Numbered from the stretch's first letter, positions 1-7,694 are shown. The stretch is DNA of 17,749 nt from Sulfurimonas sp. (GCA_027083475.1 JALWON010000256.1:1-17749); one strand, 5' to 3'. The notes: generated from the sequence alone by a model not told the origin. A program made the numbers and translations.

Positions 1-1
1 A

Positions 2-172
2 ATATCTTCTGTCTCTTCACTCACAGGTGTCCTTGCACTCGCAATTTCAAGCTTTTTTATCCACCCGCAGATGGCACATGCTCCTGTTGTTTTAATTGTC
101 GCTATTCTCTTTTACAAACACATTCCCAATATCATTCGCCTCCTCAAAGGTGAAGAGAAACGTGTCGTGTAA
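2..172 (+). CDS. plsY: Glycerol-3-phosphate acyltransferase PlsY, C-terminal part
   Basis: This is the 3' end of a gene that begins before the window; 56 codons are visible and end in TAA. PlsY is an integral membrane enzyme that moves the acyl group from acyl-phosphate to glycerol-3-phosphate, the first step of phospholipid synthesis. The visible part has an S/T-V-S-S-L-T start, a hydrophobic helix, a second helix (APVVLIVAILFYKH) and the short basic cytoplasmic tail N-I-x-R-L-L-x-G-x-E, which is the usual PlsY ending. The TAA shares its last base with the folB ATG (TAATG), so the two genes are translationally coupled. The catalytic loops lie outside the window, so the call rests on the C-terminus and on the neighbour. 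Confidence 0.8.
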   Translation: MSSVSSLTGVLALAISSFFIHPQMAHAPVVLIVAILFYKHIPNIIRLLKGEEKRVV

Positions 173-504
173 TGACTATTTATATTGAAGATTTAAAATT
201 TCAAGCTATTCTTGGAATTTTAGATTTTGAAAGAGAAAAACCGCAAGAAATCATTGTAAATCTTACAATCAACTATACATTTGACAATGCCAATTTTATC
301 AACTATGCCACAGTTGCCAATCTCATTGAAATGACAATGCAAGAGCAAAAATTTCTTCTCATTGAAGAGGCTATTAACACCCTCTCACACACCTTAAAAG
401 AAGCATTTCCTACCATAGAGAGCTTAGAACTTAAAATCACAAAACCAACTATCATACAAAACACTATTGTGAGTGTCAGTGATATTTTTCATTTCGATTC
501 TTAA
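172..504 (+). CDS. folB: Dihydroneopterin aldolase FolB
   Basis: A 110-aa protein of the FolB family, which splits 7,8-dihydroneopterin to 6-hydroxymethyl-dihydropterin and glycolaldehyde in folate synthesis. The N-terminal stretch I-Y-I-E-D-L followed by G-I-L-D-F-E-R-E-K-P-Q matches the family, with the conserved glutamate around residue 21. N-Y-A-T-V near residue 44 contains the expected tyrosine, and I-T-K-P at about 88-91 carries the expected active-site lysine. It is slightly shorter than the common 115-125 aa. The ATG overlaps the plsY stop by one base, and the pair form an operon. A possible terminator follows immediately. The family assignment is fairly safe; the enzyme activity is inferred from the family. 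Confidence 0.85.
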   Translation: MTIYIEDLKFQAILGILDFEREKPQEIIVNLTINYTFDNANFINYATVANLIEMTMQEQKFLLIEEAINTLSHTLKEAFPTIESLELKITKPTIIQNTIVSVSDIFHFDS

Positions 505-524
505 TATAAACTTTATATTTTTTT
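503..524 (+). terminator. Candidate intrinsic terminator after folB
   Basis: AATATAA and TTATATT can pair as a 7-bp stem around a 3-base loop, followed directly by a run of T. The stem contains no G or C, so it is weak, but it sits right at the folB stop and before the promoter of the response regulator. Confidence 0.35.
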
Positions 525-543
525 AAAGAAAATTGAAAAAAAC

Positions 544-572
544 TTTAAACTAAACTAAAACTATGCTATAAT
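544..572 (+). promoter_or_regulatory. Promoter for the response regulator gene (extended -10)
   Basis: The sequence TGcTATAAT (564-572) is a consensus extended -10 box. A weak TTTAAA at 544-549 lies 17 bases upstream of it. The expected start of transcription is near 579, followed by an AGGAA ribosome site at 595-599, 7 bases before the ATG at 607. Lack of a good -35 box is normal for sigma-70 promoters in Campylobacterota. Confidence 0.65.
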
Positions 573-606
573 TGCGCCAAATTATTTACATATTAGGAAA
601 TCATGA

Positions 607-1281
607 ATGCGCATTTTAATTATAGAAGATGAAGTTACATTAAACAAGATGCTTGCTGAGGGACTCAAAGAGTTTGGCTACCAAAGCGATGTTGTTGAAA
701 CACTCAAAGATGGTGAGTACTATCTTGATATTCGTAACTACGATTTAGTGCTAATGGATTGGATGTTACCAGATGGTAATTCAGTGGATATTATCAGTGA
801 TATTAAAGCAAAAACACCAAAAACTGTTGTCGTTGTACTCTCTGCAAGAGATGATAATGAGAGTGAAATCGAAGCACTCCGTGCAGGTGCTGATGACTAC
901 ATCAGAAAACCTTTTGATTTTGATGTACTCATCGCACGTCTTGAAGCAAGACTACGTTTTGGTGGCAGTAACATCATTGAAATAGATGATCTTATCATTA
1001 ACCCTGAAGAGGAAAAAATCATCTACATAGAAGCAGAAATAGAACTCAAAGGAAAACCTTTTGAAGTCCTCACTCACCTTGCACGTCATCGTGACCAAAT
1101 TGTTTCTAAAGAGCAACTCCTTGATGCTATCTGGGAAGAGCCTGAACTTGTGACTCCAAATGTAATTGAAGTTGCCATTAACCAAATTCGACAAAAAATG
1201 GATAAACCCTTAGGGATTACAACCATTGAAACTGTACGCCGTCGTGGGTACCGTTTTTGTTTTCCTAAAGAAGCAAACTAA
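607..1281 (+). CDS. hsrA: OmpR-family response regulator, HsrA/CosR homologue
   Basis: A 224-aa two-domain regulator. The receiver domain (about 1-115) has the acidic pair E7-D8, phospho-acceptor D51 within L-M-D-W-M-L-P-D-G, S79 and K101 in R-K-P-F. The winged-helix DNA-binding domain (about 125-220) starts with E-L-K-G-K-P-F-E-V-L-T-H-L-A-R-H and ends with T-V-R-R-R-G-Y-R-F-C-F-P-K. This C-terminal half closely matches, from memory, the Campylobacter CosR (Cj0355c) and Helicobacter HsrA (HP1043) essential regulators of oxidative stress and homeostasis. Those are described as orphans without a cognate kinase, and HP1043 lacks the phospho-acceptor aspartate. Here D51 is present and a kinase gene follows after 22 bp. 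The ATG at 603 is out of frame; the start at 607 has a good AGGAA site. The HsrA family call is strong; phosphorylation is inferred. Confidence 0.88.
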   Translation: MRILIIEDEVTLNKMLAEGLKEFGYQSDVVETLKDGEYYLDIRNYDLVLMDWMLPDGNSVDIISDIKAKTPKTVVVVLSARDDNESEIEALRAGADDYIRKPFDFDVLIARLEARLRFGGSNIIEIDDLIINPEEEKIIYIEAEIELKGKPFEVLTHLARHRDQIVSKEQLLDAIWEEPELVTPNVIEVAINQIRQKMDKPLGITTIETVRRRGYRFCFPKEAN

Positions 1282-1303
1282 GCTTTCTGCATAGAGAAAA
1301 AAC

Positions 1304-2608
1304 ATGTTTTATCAAAAAAGTATTCGCAAAAACTTTCTTGTTAAACTTGTTTTTTCCTCACTCATTCTCATCGTCACTTTTTCATCGCTTTTATACCTTT
1401 ACATAGAGAACTCTATCTACGAAGAGAAGCATCAAGAACTTTTACAGTATGCCCAAAATATTACTCATAACAAACTCATTACACAAGCTAATGGAAACAG
1501 ACTCAATCAGGACATTCTCTCTGTCAAATTTGAAATGATAGCACTCAAAACAAAACAAAATGACATTGCTATGTATGAAACAACAGAGGGGAAATATACC
1601 TATTTAACCCTCCTCTACCCTTATAATCTCAACGAAATGACCTATATCAAAGTCACGAAAGAGATTACACAAACTAAAATGTTGCTTGATAAAATTTTTC
1701 ATTATATTTTCATTATCAATATTGCGAGTTTTCTCATTATCTTTATTTATGCACTCGCACTCTCACAAATGCTTGTAAGCCCGCTCAAATCACTTACAGC
1801 CAAACTCTCTAACATGAATGAGCATTTAATAGAACCCATCAAAATCAATGAGCTTCCCATAGAGTTTGAGCCCCTTGGTGTCACCATAAACCACCTGATT
1901 CTCAGAATTCAAAACTTTGTCAAGTACCAAAAAGAACTCTTTATAGGCACAGCACATGAGCTCAAAACACCGCTTGCTGTCATTAAGTTAAAAAACCAAG
2001 TGACCCTCATCAAAAAAAGATCACCCCAAGAGTACATAGAGGCACTCCAAACAACGAACAAAACAATTGATGAAATGAATATTATCGTCTCAAATATTTT
2101 ACAAATAGGCAGGCAAGAGGGTGCACAACTCGACAAGCCTGTTGTTGCAGACATTATAGAACTCCTACAAAACAAAGCAAATGATTTTCAACTCCTTGCG
2201 CAAAGTGAGGGCAAAGAGCTCATTGTCAATCTCAAACCAAATGCTTTTATGGCAAACCTTCAAGTCTCTCTTTTAAATCAAATCATTCAAAACTTTTTGC
2301 AAAATGCACTCAAATTTACCCCTAAGGGGAAAAAAATCATTTTACAAAGCTCCCAAGATGATGTCGGTTTACTTATAGAAGTCATTGATGAGGGGTGTGG
2401 TATCGATGAGAGTATGGATTTGTTTGCACCCTTTAAACGCCAAGGCAACAAACAAGGAGTTGGACTCGGACTTTTTCTTGCAAAAAGTGCTGCGGATGCA
2501 CTTGGTGCATACATTAATCTTCAAAATAGAAAAGATGCAAAAGAGGGAACTGTTGCTTCTTTACAACTCAATTCAAAACTTTCATGCATCTTAGCGCTAA
2601 AAAGCTAA
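1304..2608 (+). CDS. Membrane sensor histidine kinase
   Basis: A 434-aa HisKA/HATPase_c kinase. One membrane helix lies at about 13-34 and a second at about 132-155, enclosing a periplasmic sensor region of some 95 residues with no recognisable fold. A HAMP-like linker follows (about 155-205). The H box is F-I-G-T-A-H-E-L-K-T-P-L with the phospho-accepting H218. The N box is around N330/N334 (Q-N-F-L-Q-N-A-L-K-F-T-P-K-G), the G1 box D-E-G-C-G-I is at 362-367, the F box L-F-A-P-F is near 373, and the G2 box G-V-G-L-G-L is at 385-390. All catalytic elements are present. It starts 22 bp after the regulator gene on the same strand with only a weak AGAGAA ribosome site, so co-transcription is likely. 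The signal sensed is unknown. Confidence 0.88.
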   Translation: MFYQKSIRKNFLVKLVFSSLILIVTFSSLLYLYIENSIYEEKHQELLQYAQNITHNKLITQANGNRLNQDILSVKFEMIALKTKQNDIAMYETTEGKYTYLTLLYPYNLNEMTYIKVTKEITQTKMLLDKIFHYIFIINIASFLIIFIYALALSQMLVSPLKSLTAKLSNMNEHLIEPIKINELPIEFEPLGVTINHLILRIQNFVKYQKELFIGTAHELKTPLAVIKLKNQVTLIKKRSPQEYIEALQTTNKTIDEMNIIVSNILQIGRQEGAQLDKPVVADIIELLQNKANDFQLLAQSEGKELIVNLKPNAFMANLQVSLLNQIIQNFLQNALKFTPKGKKIILQSSQDDVGLLIEVIDEGCGIDESMDLFAPFKRQGNKQGVGLGLFLAKSAADALGAYINLQNRKDAKEGTVASLQLNSKLSCILALKS

Positions 2609-2635
2609 AATTTCAAAAATATTAAAGCTTACTTT

Positions 2636-2644
2636 TGTTATAAA
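2636..2644 (+). promoter_or_regulatory. Possible promoter for the ferredoxin gene
   Basis: TGtTATAAA resembles an extended -10 box. A transcript starting near 2651 would carry the AATAAGG ribosome site just ahead of the ATG at 2675. No clear -35 box is seen. The gene may also be read from the upstream regulator-kinase transcript. Confidence 0.4.
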
Positions 2645-2674
2645 TCGGACACTAAATATTAATAAGGTTTTTTA

Positions 2675-2926
2675 ATGGCACTAATTATAAATGATGAATG
2701 TATTGCCTGTGATGCTTGTAGAGAAGAGTGTCCGACAACTGCAATTGAAGAGGGCGACCCAATTTACTTTATTGACCCTGATCGTTGTACAGAGTGTGTG
2801 AGCATTTATGATGAACCTGCCTGCATTTCCGTCTGTCCGGTTGATTGTATTGTCCCTGACAAAGACAATGTTGAATCTATTGCAGAACTTCAATTTAAGC
2901 TTAAAAACTTAGAACTAGAAGAGTAG
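2675..2926 (+). CDS. 2[4Fe-4S] ferredoxin, Allochromatium (Alvin) type
   Basis: An 83-aa soluble electron carrier. Cluster-I cysteines C9, C12, C15 and C19 form CxxCxxCxxxCP. The second set is C38, C41, C50, C54 and C58, with an 8-residue insertion between C41 and C50 followed by CxxxCPxxC. This insertion plus the short helical C-terminal extension is the hallmark of the Allochromatium vinosum-type low-potential ferredoxins. All cluster ligands are present. A good AAGG ribosome site precedes the ATG. The next gene starts 3 bases after its TAG. In Campylobacter jejuni a ferredoxin gene (fdxB) also lies, as I recall, between the CosR regulator gene and a Ppx/GppA phosphatase gene. Its redox partner cannot be read from the sequence. 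Confidence 0.92.
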   Translation: MALIINDECIACDACREECPTTAIEEGDPIYFIDPDRCTECVSIYDEPACISVCPVDCIVPDKDNVESIAELQFKLKNLELEE

Positions 2927-2929
2927 ATT

Positions 2930-4390
2930 TTGGCAAAACGCACAGCCGTCATAGATATAGGTTCTAACTCTGTTAGAATGGTTATCTACGAAAAAACATC
3001 GCGCTTTGCGTTTCGACTGCTGCATGAAGAAAAAAGTCGTGTTCGCATTTCTGAGCATGCTTATAAAAACCAAGGTAATCTCCAAGCAATTCCTATGCAA
3101 AGAGCCTATGATGCCCTTGAGAATTTCCTCTCAATCGCAGACTCCTTGAGTGTTCGCAAAACACTGTGTGTTGCAACATCAGCCCTTCGGGATGCCCCTA
3201 ACAAACAAGAGTTCATCCATAAAGTAAGAGCGCAGCTCAAGCTGCACATCAAGGTTATTGATGGAGCAAAAGAGGCATACTTTGGAGCACTTGCATGCAC
3301 CAATCTCCTTCCAAAACTCCAAACTTCTCTTAGTATCGATATAGGTGGCGGTTCGACAGAATTTGCACTCATTGATGCCAACAAGATTACGCATACAATC
3401 TCTTTAAACTTAGGAACAGTAAGACTCAAAGAACTCTTTTGTGATGAGCAAAACTTTGATGAAGCGCTTGCATATATAGATACACAATTAGACTTTCTTG
3501 ATACATTTGAAGTGACTACTTTCGTTGGCATCGGAGGCACATTTCGAGCACTTGGCGCAGCACTTATGCATACAACAAATTATCCCCTTGATAAAATTCA
3601 TGCCTTTAAAGAAAAGAGTGCCCTCTTTGAAGATTTCATCACAAAAATTTTACAAGCAGATACAAAACAACTCAAAAGTCTCGGCATTAAAGAGAGTCGA
3701 TTTGATGTCATCAAACCAGGTGCGTTAATTTTACAAAGAGTCATGCGAAAGCTCCAGCCAAAAACTTTAATCGCAAGTGGTGTGGGGGTGCGAGAGGGAG
3801 TCTATCTGGCTGATTTACTACGCCATGCAAAGCACAAATTTCCTGAACACTTTAACACATCACTCAGACAAATTCTTGATGTTCATGTTGAGAATAAACA
3901 CTATGCAAATCAACTCAGCAAACTGAGTAAAAAGATCTTTGATCTCACGCATCAATATTTTCAAATCAAAGAGCACTACCGCTACGAATTGGGAATAGCA
4001 GCTAAACTCTATGCTGCAGGAGCGAACATCCATTTTTACTCGCAAAACAAGCATGCTTATACACTTATACAGAACTCTTTAGAGTATGGTTTCTCCCATG
4101 AAAGTATTATGCTCATTGCAACACTCTGTAAGTACACAAAAAACAGACTTCCAGCGAGTTCACATCTCAAAAAGTATAAACTCTTACTCCCCAAAGAGCA
4201 TACAACAAATGTACTCAGTTATATATTTTCACTCAGTATCGCACTTTTAAGTCATAGACCTCGAAATATTGATTTTGATATAACATTTGAAGATGCAAAA
4301 TTGTTTATTGTCTCTGAGAAAAATCTCTATCTTGCGCAAGAAGCCGTCAAAAAAATTGAGTGTAACCAAAAGATTACAATCAACTTCTAA
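2930..4390 (+). CDS. ppx: Ppx/GppA family exopolyphosphatase/guanosine pentaphosphatase
   Basis: A 486-aa protein of the ASKHA-fold Ppx/GppA family, which removes phosphate from polyphosphate and/or pppGpp. The N-terminal A-V-I-D-I-G-S-N-S-V-R is phosphate motif 1 (about 6-16). V-A-T-S-A-L-R-D-A (81-89) and the region around E115 (D-G-A-K-E-A-Y-F-G) match catalytic-site segments, and D-I-G-G-G-S-T-E (137-144) is phosphate motif 2. The C-terminal part, from about 310 on, is the HD-like helical domain usual in longer members. Translation starts at TTG; the family motif begins five residues later and no ATG is suitable. It is 3 bases downstream of the ferredoxin gene. Its stop overlaps that of bamA on the other strand (CTAA). 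The sequence alone does not show whether it prefers polyphosphate or pppGpp. Confidence 0.88.
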   Translation: MAKRTAVIDIGSNSVRMVIYEKTSRFAFRLLHEEKSRVRISEHAYKNQGNLQAIPMQRAYDALENFLSIADSLSVRKTLCVATSALRDAPNKQEFIHKVRAQLKLHIKVIDGAKEAYFGALACTNLLPKLQTSLSIDIGGGSTEFALIDANKITHTISLNLGTVRLKELFCDEQNFDEALAYIDTQLDFLDTFEVTTFVGIGGTFRALGAALMHTTNYPLDKIHAFKEKSALFEDFITKILQADTKQLKSLGIKESRFDVIKPGALILQRVMRKLQPKTLIASGVGVREGVYLADLLRHAKHKFPEHFNTSLRQILDVHVENKHYANQLSKLSKKIFDLTHQYFQIKEHYRYELGIAAKLYAAGANIHFYSQNKHAYTLIQNSLEYGFSHESIMLIATLCKYTKNRLPASSHLKKYKLLLPKEHTTNVLSYIFSLSIALLSHRPRNIDFDITFEDAKLFIVSEKNLYLAQEAVKKIECNQKITINF

Positions 4391-6663
4391 AATCTTTGTC
4401 CCATTGTAAACTCAAAGACAGATGTTTTATCATCTGGTTTATCAAGTAATGGTTTTGCAAACATAAGCTGTATTGGTCCAACAGGAGAAAACCACTCAAT
4501 TCCAGCCCCATAACCACCACGACTAATCATATTTTCATTCACAAGATTTGATGTAATATTATCTGTAATCACACCCCAATCCACAAAAGTAACTAGACGC
4601 ATTTTTGCACTTGGTACGAGTGGTAAACTCATCTCTAAATTGTTTGAAAAGGTAGCTGTTCCCCCAACTCTTCGAATTCTTTGTCCATTATAAGAATCAT
4701 ACCCTGTAGTATCTGCAACCATTGGTGAAAGCGAATAAGATTGATACCCTCTCACTGAACCAATACCACCCATATAAAACTTCTCAGCTAAAGGAATGTA
4801 GCCATTATCAAACATTGTATAAAATCGTGCTTTATATCGAAAAATAGCATCAAAGTTCAAATACTCTGCCATTCCTTTATAAATACTAAAGTTTGTTTTA
4901 CTTTTTACAAATTTCGCTTTTGCTCCAACACCTGCAAACTCGAGACTCTGGGAGAGTTCAAAACCCTCACGCGGCAGATAAAAATCATCTGTACTATCCC
5001 ATTTTGCACTTACCGTAATGGCACTCTTATCATAAGCTTCAAAAAAAGATTGACTTCCATATAAACTAGAGTTAAAATCACCCGCAAACTCATAGCTATT
5101 TTTCGAATATCCGTAGCCTACATAACCTGTTATATTTCTCGTAAATCTATGTCCAGTTCCAAAAGAGAGTCCATCTGTAATAACTGTATAACTATTATAA
5201 TCATAAGCAGAATGAAAAATAGAAAAGTTTCCACTATAGTCGCTATCGTTTAAGCGTGGATTTGAGATACTAAAAGAGTAACTCTTTGATACTTGTGACT
5301 TTTCTGCTTTGACTCCAACATTAATGCCTGAACCCCAAATATTTCTATCATTCACACCAATATTGACTAAAAGTCCTCCATAACTTCCATACCCACCTCC
5401 AAGTTGGATATTCCCAGTCGGTGCTTCTTTCACCTTCACCATCAAATCCATAGTATGATCATCTATACGTTTTTCTTCTATGGTATTACTATCAAAATAC
5501 CCTAAACGCCCCAAAGAATTTCGGGAATCTTTTAAATCTGTTAAAGAGTACATATCTCCAGGCCCAAGATAGAGTTCACGTCGCACTACCCTATCGAGTG
5601 TTCGATTGTTCCCTGAGATGAGTACATTACGAATTTTTACCTTGGAGCCAGGCATCACTTTAAAAACCACTTCTACTGTATGTTTTTTCTCATCTTTACG
5701 TAAATCAGGGACAACCTGCACAAAAGCATAACTTTTATCTGCAATCAATGTTTTAATTTTCTCAGCATCTTCACGGAATGTTTTTATGTTAAAGACTTCC
5801 CCTTTTTTAAGGGTAATCTTTTCTCTTATCTCAGCCTCTGTAGCAACATCTTTAGCCTGTTCAATCGTAATTTTTTGAATTGTATAAGGTTGCCCCTCAA
5901 AAATTTCATAACTCATATCTGCTGTATAATTATCAAAATTTACACGTACAAAAGGTTTGTCTACTTTTGAATCAAGATAGCCGTTTTGCATATAAAAATC
6001 ACGAATTCTCAGGTTATCATACTCTAAATCTTTGAGTTTCATCTTTCCGCTGTTTCTTCCCCAAAACCAACCCATAAACTGATGTTCTTTGTTCGCAATT
6101 ACATCATCAAAATCATCACTGTCAAGTGCTTTGACTCCGCTATATCGAAGTTTTTCGATGAGAATTTCCCCACCTTCATTGGCTACAAAAGTCACTTTCA
6201 TGCTTCCATTATCTAAATGTTCTGTCTCTATCTCAACAACACTATCAATCTTGCCATCTTGGCTCATGGCTTGAATAATTCTTTTTTTCGCCTGTTCGAG
6301 CTTTTTCATATCATAGAGTGTGCCTTTTTTTATCTGCACAACACTCGCCATAATCTCTTCATCATCATCTTTCCAGCCCTTGAGTTCTACTTTGGAAATA
6401 ATGGCTTTCTCAACAAAATTAAAAACTAATTCTCCAGCATCAAAACTCACCCAAATATCTTTAAAATACCCCTGTTTAAAATAGGCTTGCACGGCATTAT
6501 CTACTTGTTTGGGATCTATCTCATCCCCTACATCAAACTGTAACATTCGTAGTGCAACAGGCTTGGAAATATGAACAAGCCCCTTATACTCAATTTTTTT
6601 AACAATATCTGAGAACAACATTGTTGCCATTAGTGTGATGAAGAGCGCTGAGAAAAGTTTCAT
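4387..6663 (-). CDS. bamA: Outer-membrane protein assembly factor BamA
   Basis: A 758-aa Omp85 protein, the central subunit of the BAM complex that folds and inserts beta-barrel proteins into the outer membrane. A signal peptide (about 1-18) precedes five POTRA domains, roughly 19-90, 91-168, 169-258, 259-340 and 341-416, ending in the short linker K-E-A-P-T-G-N-I. The 16-strand barrel fills about 420-758. The lid-loop-6 motif is V-R-G-Y at 637-640, a variant of the usual V-R-G-F. The last strand ends in F (E-F-T-M-G-Q-R-F), the standard outer-membrane C-terminal signal. The length is slightly below the roughly 800 aa of enteric BamA. An AGGA ribosome site precedes the ATG, and its own promoter is visible upstream. 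Confidence 0.93.
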   Translation of the reverse strand: MKLFSALFITLMATMLFSDIVKKIEYKGLVHISKPVALRMLQFDVGDEIDPKQVDNAVQAYFKQGYFKDIWVSFDAGELVFNFVEKAIISKVELKGWKDDDEEIMASVVQIKKGTLYDMKKLEQAKKRIIQAMSQDGKIDSVVEIETEHLDNGSMKVTFVANEGGEILIEKLRYSGVKALDSDDFDDVIANKEHQFMGWFWGRNSGKMKLKDLEYDNLRIRDFYMQNGYLDSKVDKPFVRVNFDNYTADMSYEIFEGQPYTIQKITIEQAKDVATEAEIREKITLKKGEVFNIKTFREDAEKIKTLIADKSYAFVQVVPDLRKDEKKHTVEVVFKVMPGSKVKIRNVLISGNNRTLDRVVRRELYLGPGDMYSLTDLKDSRNSLGRLGYFDSNTIEEKRIDDHTMDLMVKVKEAPTGNIQLGGGYGSYGGLLVNIGVNDRNIWGSGINVGVKAEKSQVSKSYSFSISNPRLNDSDYSGNFSIFHSAYDYNSYTVITDGLSFGTGHRFTRNITGYVGYGYSKNSYEFAGDFNSSLYGSQSFFEAYDKSAITVSAKWDSTDDFYLPREGFELSQSLEFAGVGAKAKFVKSKTNFSIYKGMAEYLNFDAIFRYKARFYTMFDNGYIPLAEKFYMGGIGSVRGYQSYSLSPMVADTTGYDSYNGQRIRRVGGTATFSNNLEMSLPLVPSAKMRLVTFVDWGVITDNITSNLVNENMISRGGYGAGIEWFSPVGPIQLMFAKPLLDKPDDKTSVFEFTMGQRF

Positions 6664-6682
6664 TTATATCCTACTTTATAAA

Positions 6683-6688
6683 ATTATA
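6683..6688 (-). promoter_or_regulatory. Probable -10 box of bamA
   Basis: On the - strand this reads CTATATAATTT, with TATAAT at 6688-6683, followed by TAGGA and then the ATG at 6663. Transcription would start near 6676 and leave a leader of only about a dozen bases. The -35 region is not recognisable. Confidence 0.45.
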
Positions 6689-6735
6689 TAGATTTTACCT
6701 ATATAGTGGTTAAGAGTAAATTAATTATTTTAAAT

Positions 6736-7107
6736 TTACTCCCAATCATCAAATTTTGACTTTATATGTTTATCTTTTTTATACCGTTTGGCATTTTTAC
6801 TCTTCTCTAATTGATTTGAATGGTAGAGAATATCTTCTTTTATATTTTGTATATCTTCTTTGGAACCGTGATAAGCAATAATCTTTTTCACAAAATTTTG
6901 TAAATCTTGCAACTCTCCTTTATAGAGTTGTATCGCTTCTGTTCTTTGTAAAAGTGTATGTGCATTTGCTAATTTTTTCTCAAAGCGCTCTTGTGTGAGT
7001 TCTTGTGTATTGACAAGATACGAAATCATACTTTTGTGAAATCGCTCAAGTGCACGAATATAACGAAGTCTATTTGCATTTTCTACTGCTTTTTTCGATG
7101 CTGCCAT
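6736..7107 (-). CDS. Small basic, helical hypothetical protein
   Basis: A 123-aa protein I do not recognise. It is rich in Lys, Glu, Gln and Asn, has no signal peptide or membrane segment, and appears almost wholly alpha-helical with heptad-like hydrophobic spacing (about 10-100). The C-terminus is strongly charged (K-N-A-K-R-Y-K-K-D-K-H-I-K-S-K-F-D-D-W-E). It has no cysteines and no obvious catalytic motif. A weak AGGTTT lies before the ATG. It has its own -10 box overlapping that of the divergent rhodanese gene, and it lies 72 bp upstream of bamA on the same strand. The normal codon use and the promoter argue that it is real. Function unknown. Confidence 0.65.
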   Translation of the reverse strand: MAASKKAVENANRLRYIRALERFHKSMISYLVNTQELTQERFEKKLANAHTLLQRTEAIQLYKGELQDLQNFVKKIIAYHGSKEDIQNIKEDILYHSNQLEKSKNAKRYKKDKHIKSKFDDWE

Positions 7108-7129
7108 TTTAAACCTATTATTTATTTAT

Positions 7130-7142
7130 TGCTATAATTATA
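7130..7142. promoter_or_regulatory. Overlapping divergent -10 boxes
   Basis: On the + strand TGcTATAAT (7130-7138) is an extended -10 for the rhodanese gene, with transcription expected near 7145 and the ribosome site GGAG at 7154. On the - strand TATAAT (7142-7137) serves the small helical protein, leaving about a 23-base leader. The two -10 boxes share the bases TATAATTATA, so polymerase could occupy only one at a time. Confidence 0.55.
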
Positions 7143-7163
7143 CACTTTATTTTGGAGAAAAAA

Positions 7164-7562
7164 TTGAAAAAAATATTTTTAGCACTAATCTTACTTTCTG
7201 CTTCACTGTTGGCAGAACTAACAAACGAGTATATTTCACAAAAGTTGATCGATTCAAAGATTCCTATTGTAGATATCCGCACAGTTGGAGAGTGGAGAGA
7301 GAGTGGTCTTTTAGCAAATGCCATCCCTATCACTTTTTTTGATGAACGCGGTAACTATGACATCAATGCTTTTTTAACGAAGCTCAACCAAGCTGTAGAT
7401 ACAAAAAAACCTTTTGCCCTCATTTGCCACACAGGCAGTAGAACTTCCATGCTTGCCCCTTTTCTTTCTGAAAAACTAAACTATAAAGTTATTAATCTTA
7501 AAGGCGGTATGGATTATGCAACAAGAGGACTTCATTTAAAAACTTATAAGTATATGAAGTAG
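7164..7562 (+). CDS. Secreted single-domain rhodanese-like protein
   Basis: A 132-aa protein with an N-terminal signal peptide (K-K-I-F-L-A-L-I-L-L-S-A-S-L-L-A, cleavage expected near 17) and one rhodanese domain. The active-site loop is C-H-T-G-S-R-T-S with the catalytic Cys at 88. P-I-V-D-I-R-T-V-G-E-W and the C-terminal N-L-K-G-G-M-D motifs are typical. It probably handles sulfane sulfur in the periplasm, which would suit a sulfur-oxidising relative; this is inference. I place the start at the TTG of 7164 because GGAG at 7154-7157 is a well-spaced ribosome site for it and a proper signal peptide begins there. The upstream TTG at 7152 overlaps that site. The frame stays open for 43 codons beyond the TAG stop. 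Confidence 0.8.
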   Translation: MKKIFLALILLSASLLAELTNEYISQKLIDSKIPIVDIRTVGEWRESGLLANAIPITFFDERGNYDINAFLTKLNQAVDTKKPFALICHTGSRTSMLAPFLSEKLNYKVINLKGGMDYATRGLHLKTYKYMK

Positions 7563-7694
7563 TGTAGCATCAAAATTCCATCATTTATCAAGTTCCTGTA
7601 CTATTTTAGTATACGAGTTATTCTTGTTTTTACTATACTAGGGTTTTTGATTTTTCTTTTATGGGGAATTTTGTATCTTCTCTTCTTACGTTAA
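7563..7694 (+). other. In-frame hydrophobic open stretch after the rhodanese stop
   Basis: After the TAG at 7560-7562 the same frame continues for 43 codons to TAA at 7692-7694. It encodes a short basic lead (I-K-I-P-S-F-I-K-F-L-Y-Y) and then one strong membrane helix (V-I-L-V-F-T-I-L-G-F-L-I-F-L-L-W). There is no ATG, GTG or well-placed TTG with a ribosome site, so it cannot be called an independent gene. It could be a lost or readthrough C-terminal anchor of the rhodanese, or chance: T-rich DNA readily reads as Phe, Leu and Ile. It ends just before the stop of the convergent gene. Confidence 0.3.

Noticed and set aside
2591..2608. TTAGCGCTAA palindrome at the end of the kinase gene as a terminator
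   Set aside because: It lies inside the coding end, the alternative stem TTAGC/GCTAA is only 5 bp, and no T-run follows.
7152..7163. Upstream TTG start of the rhodanese gene
   Set aside because: It overlaps the GGAG ribosome site that is well placed for the TTG at 7164, and the signal peptide begins naturally at 7164.
7607..7640. TAGTATA ... TATACTA inverted repeat after the rhodanese gene as a terminator
   Set aside because: A 7-bp A/T-rich stem with a 20-base loop is too weak to support a call, though it is followed by a short T-rich stretch.
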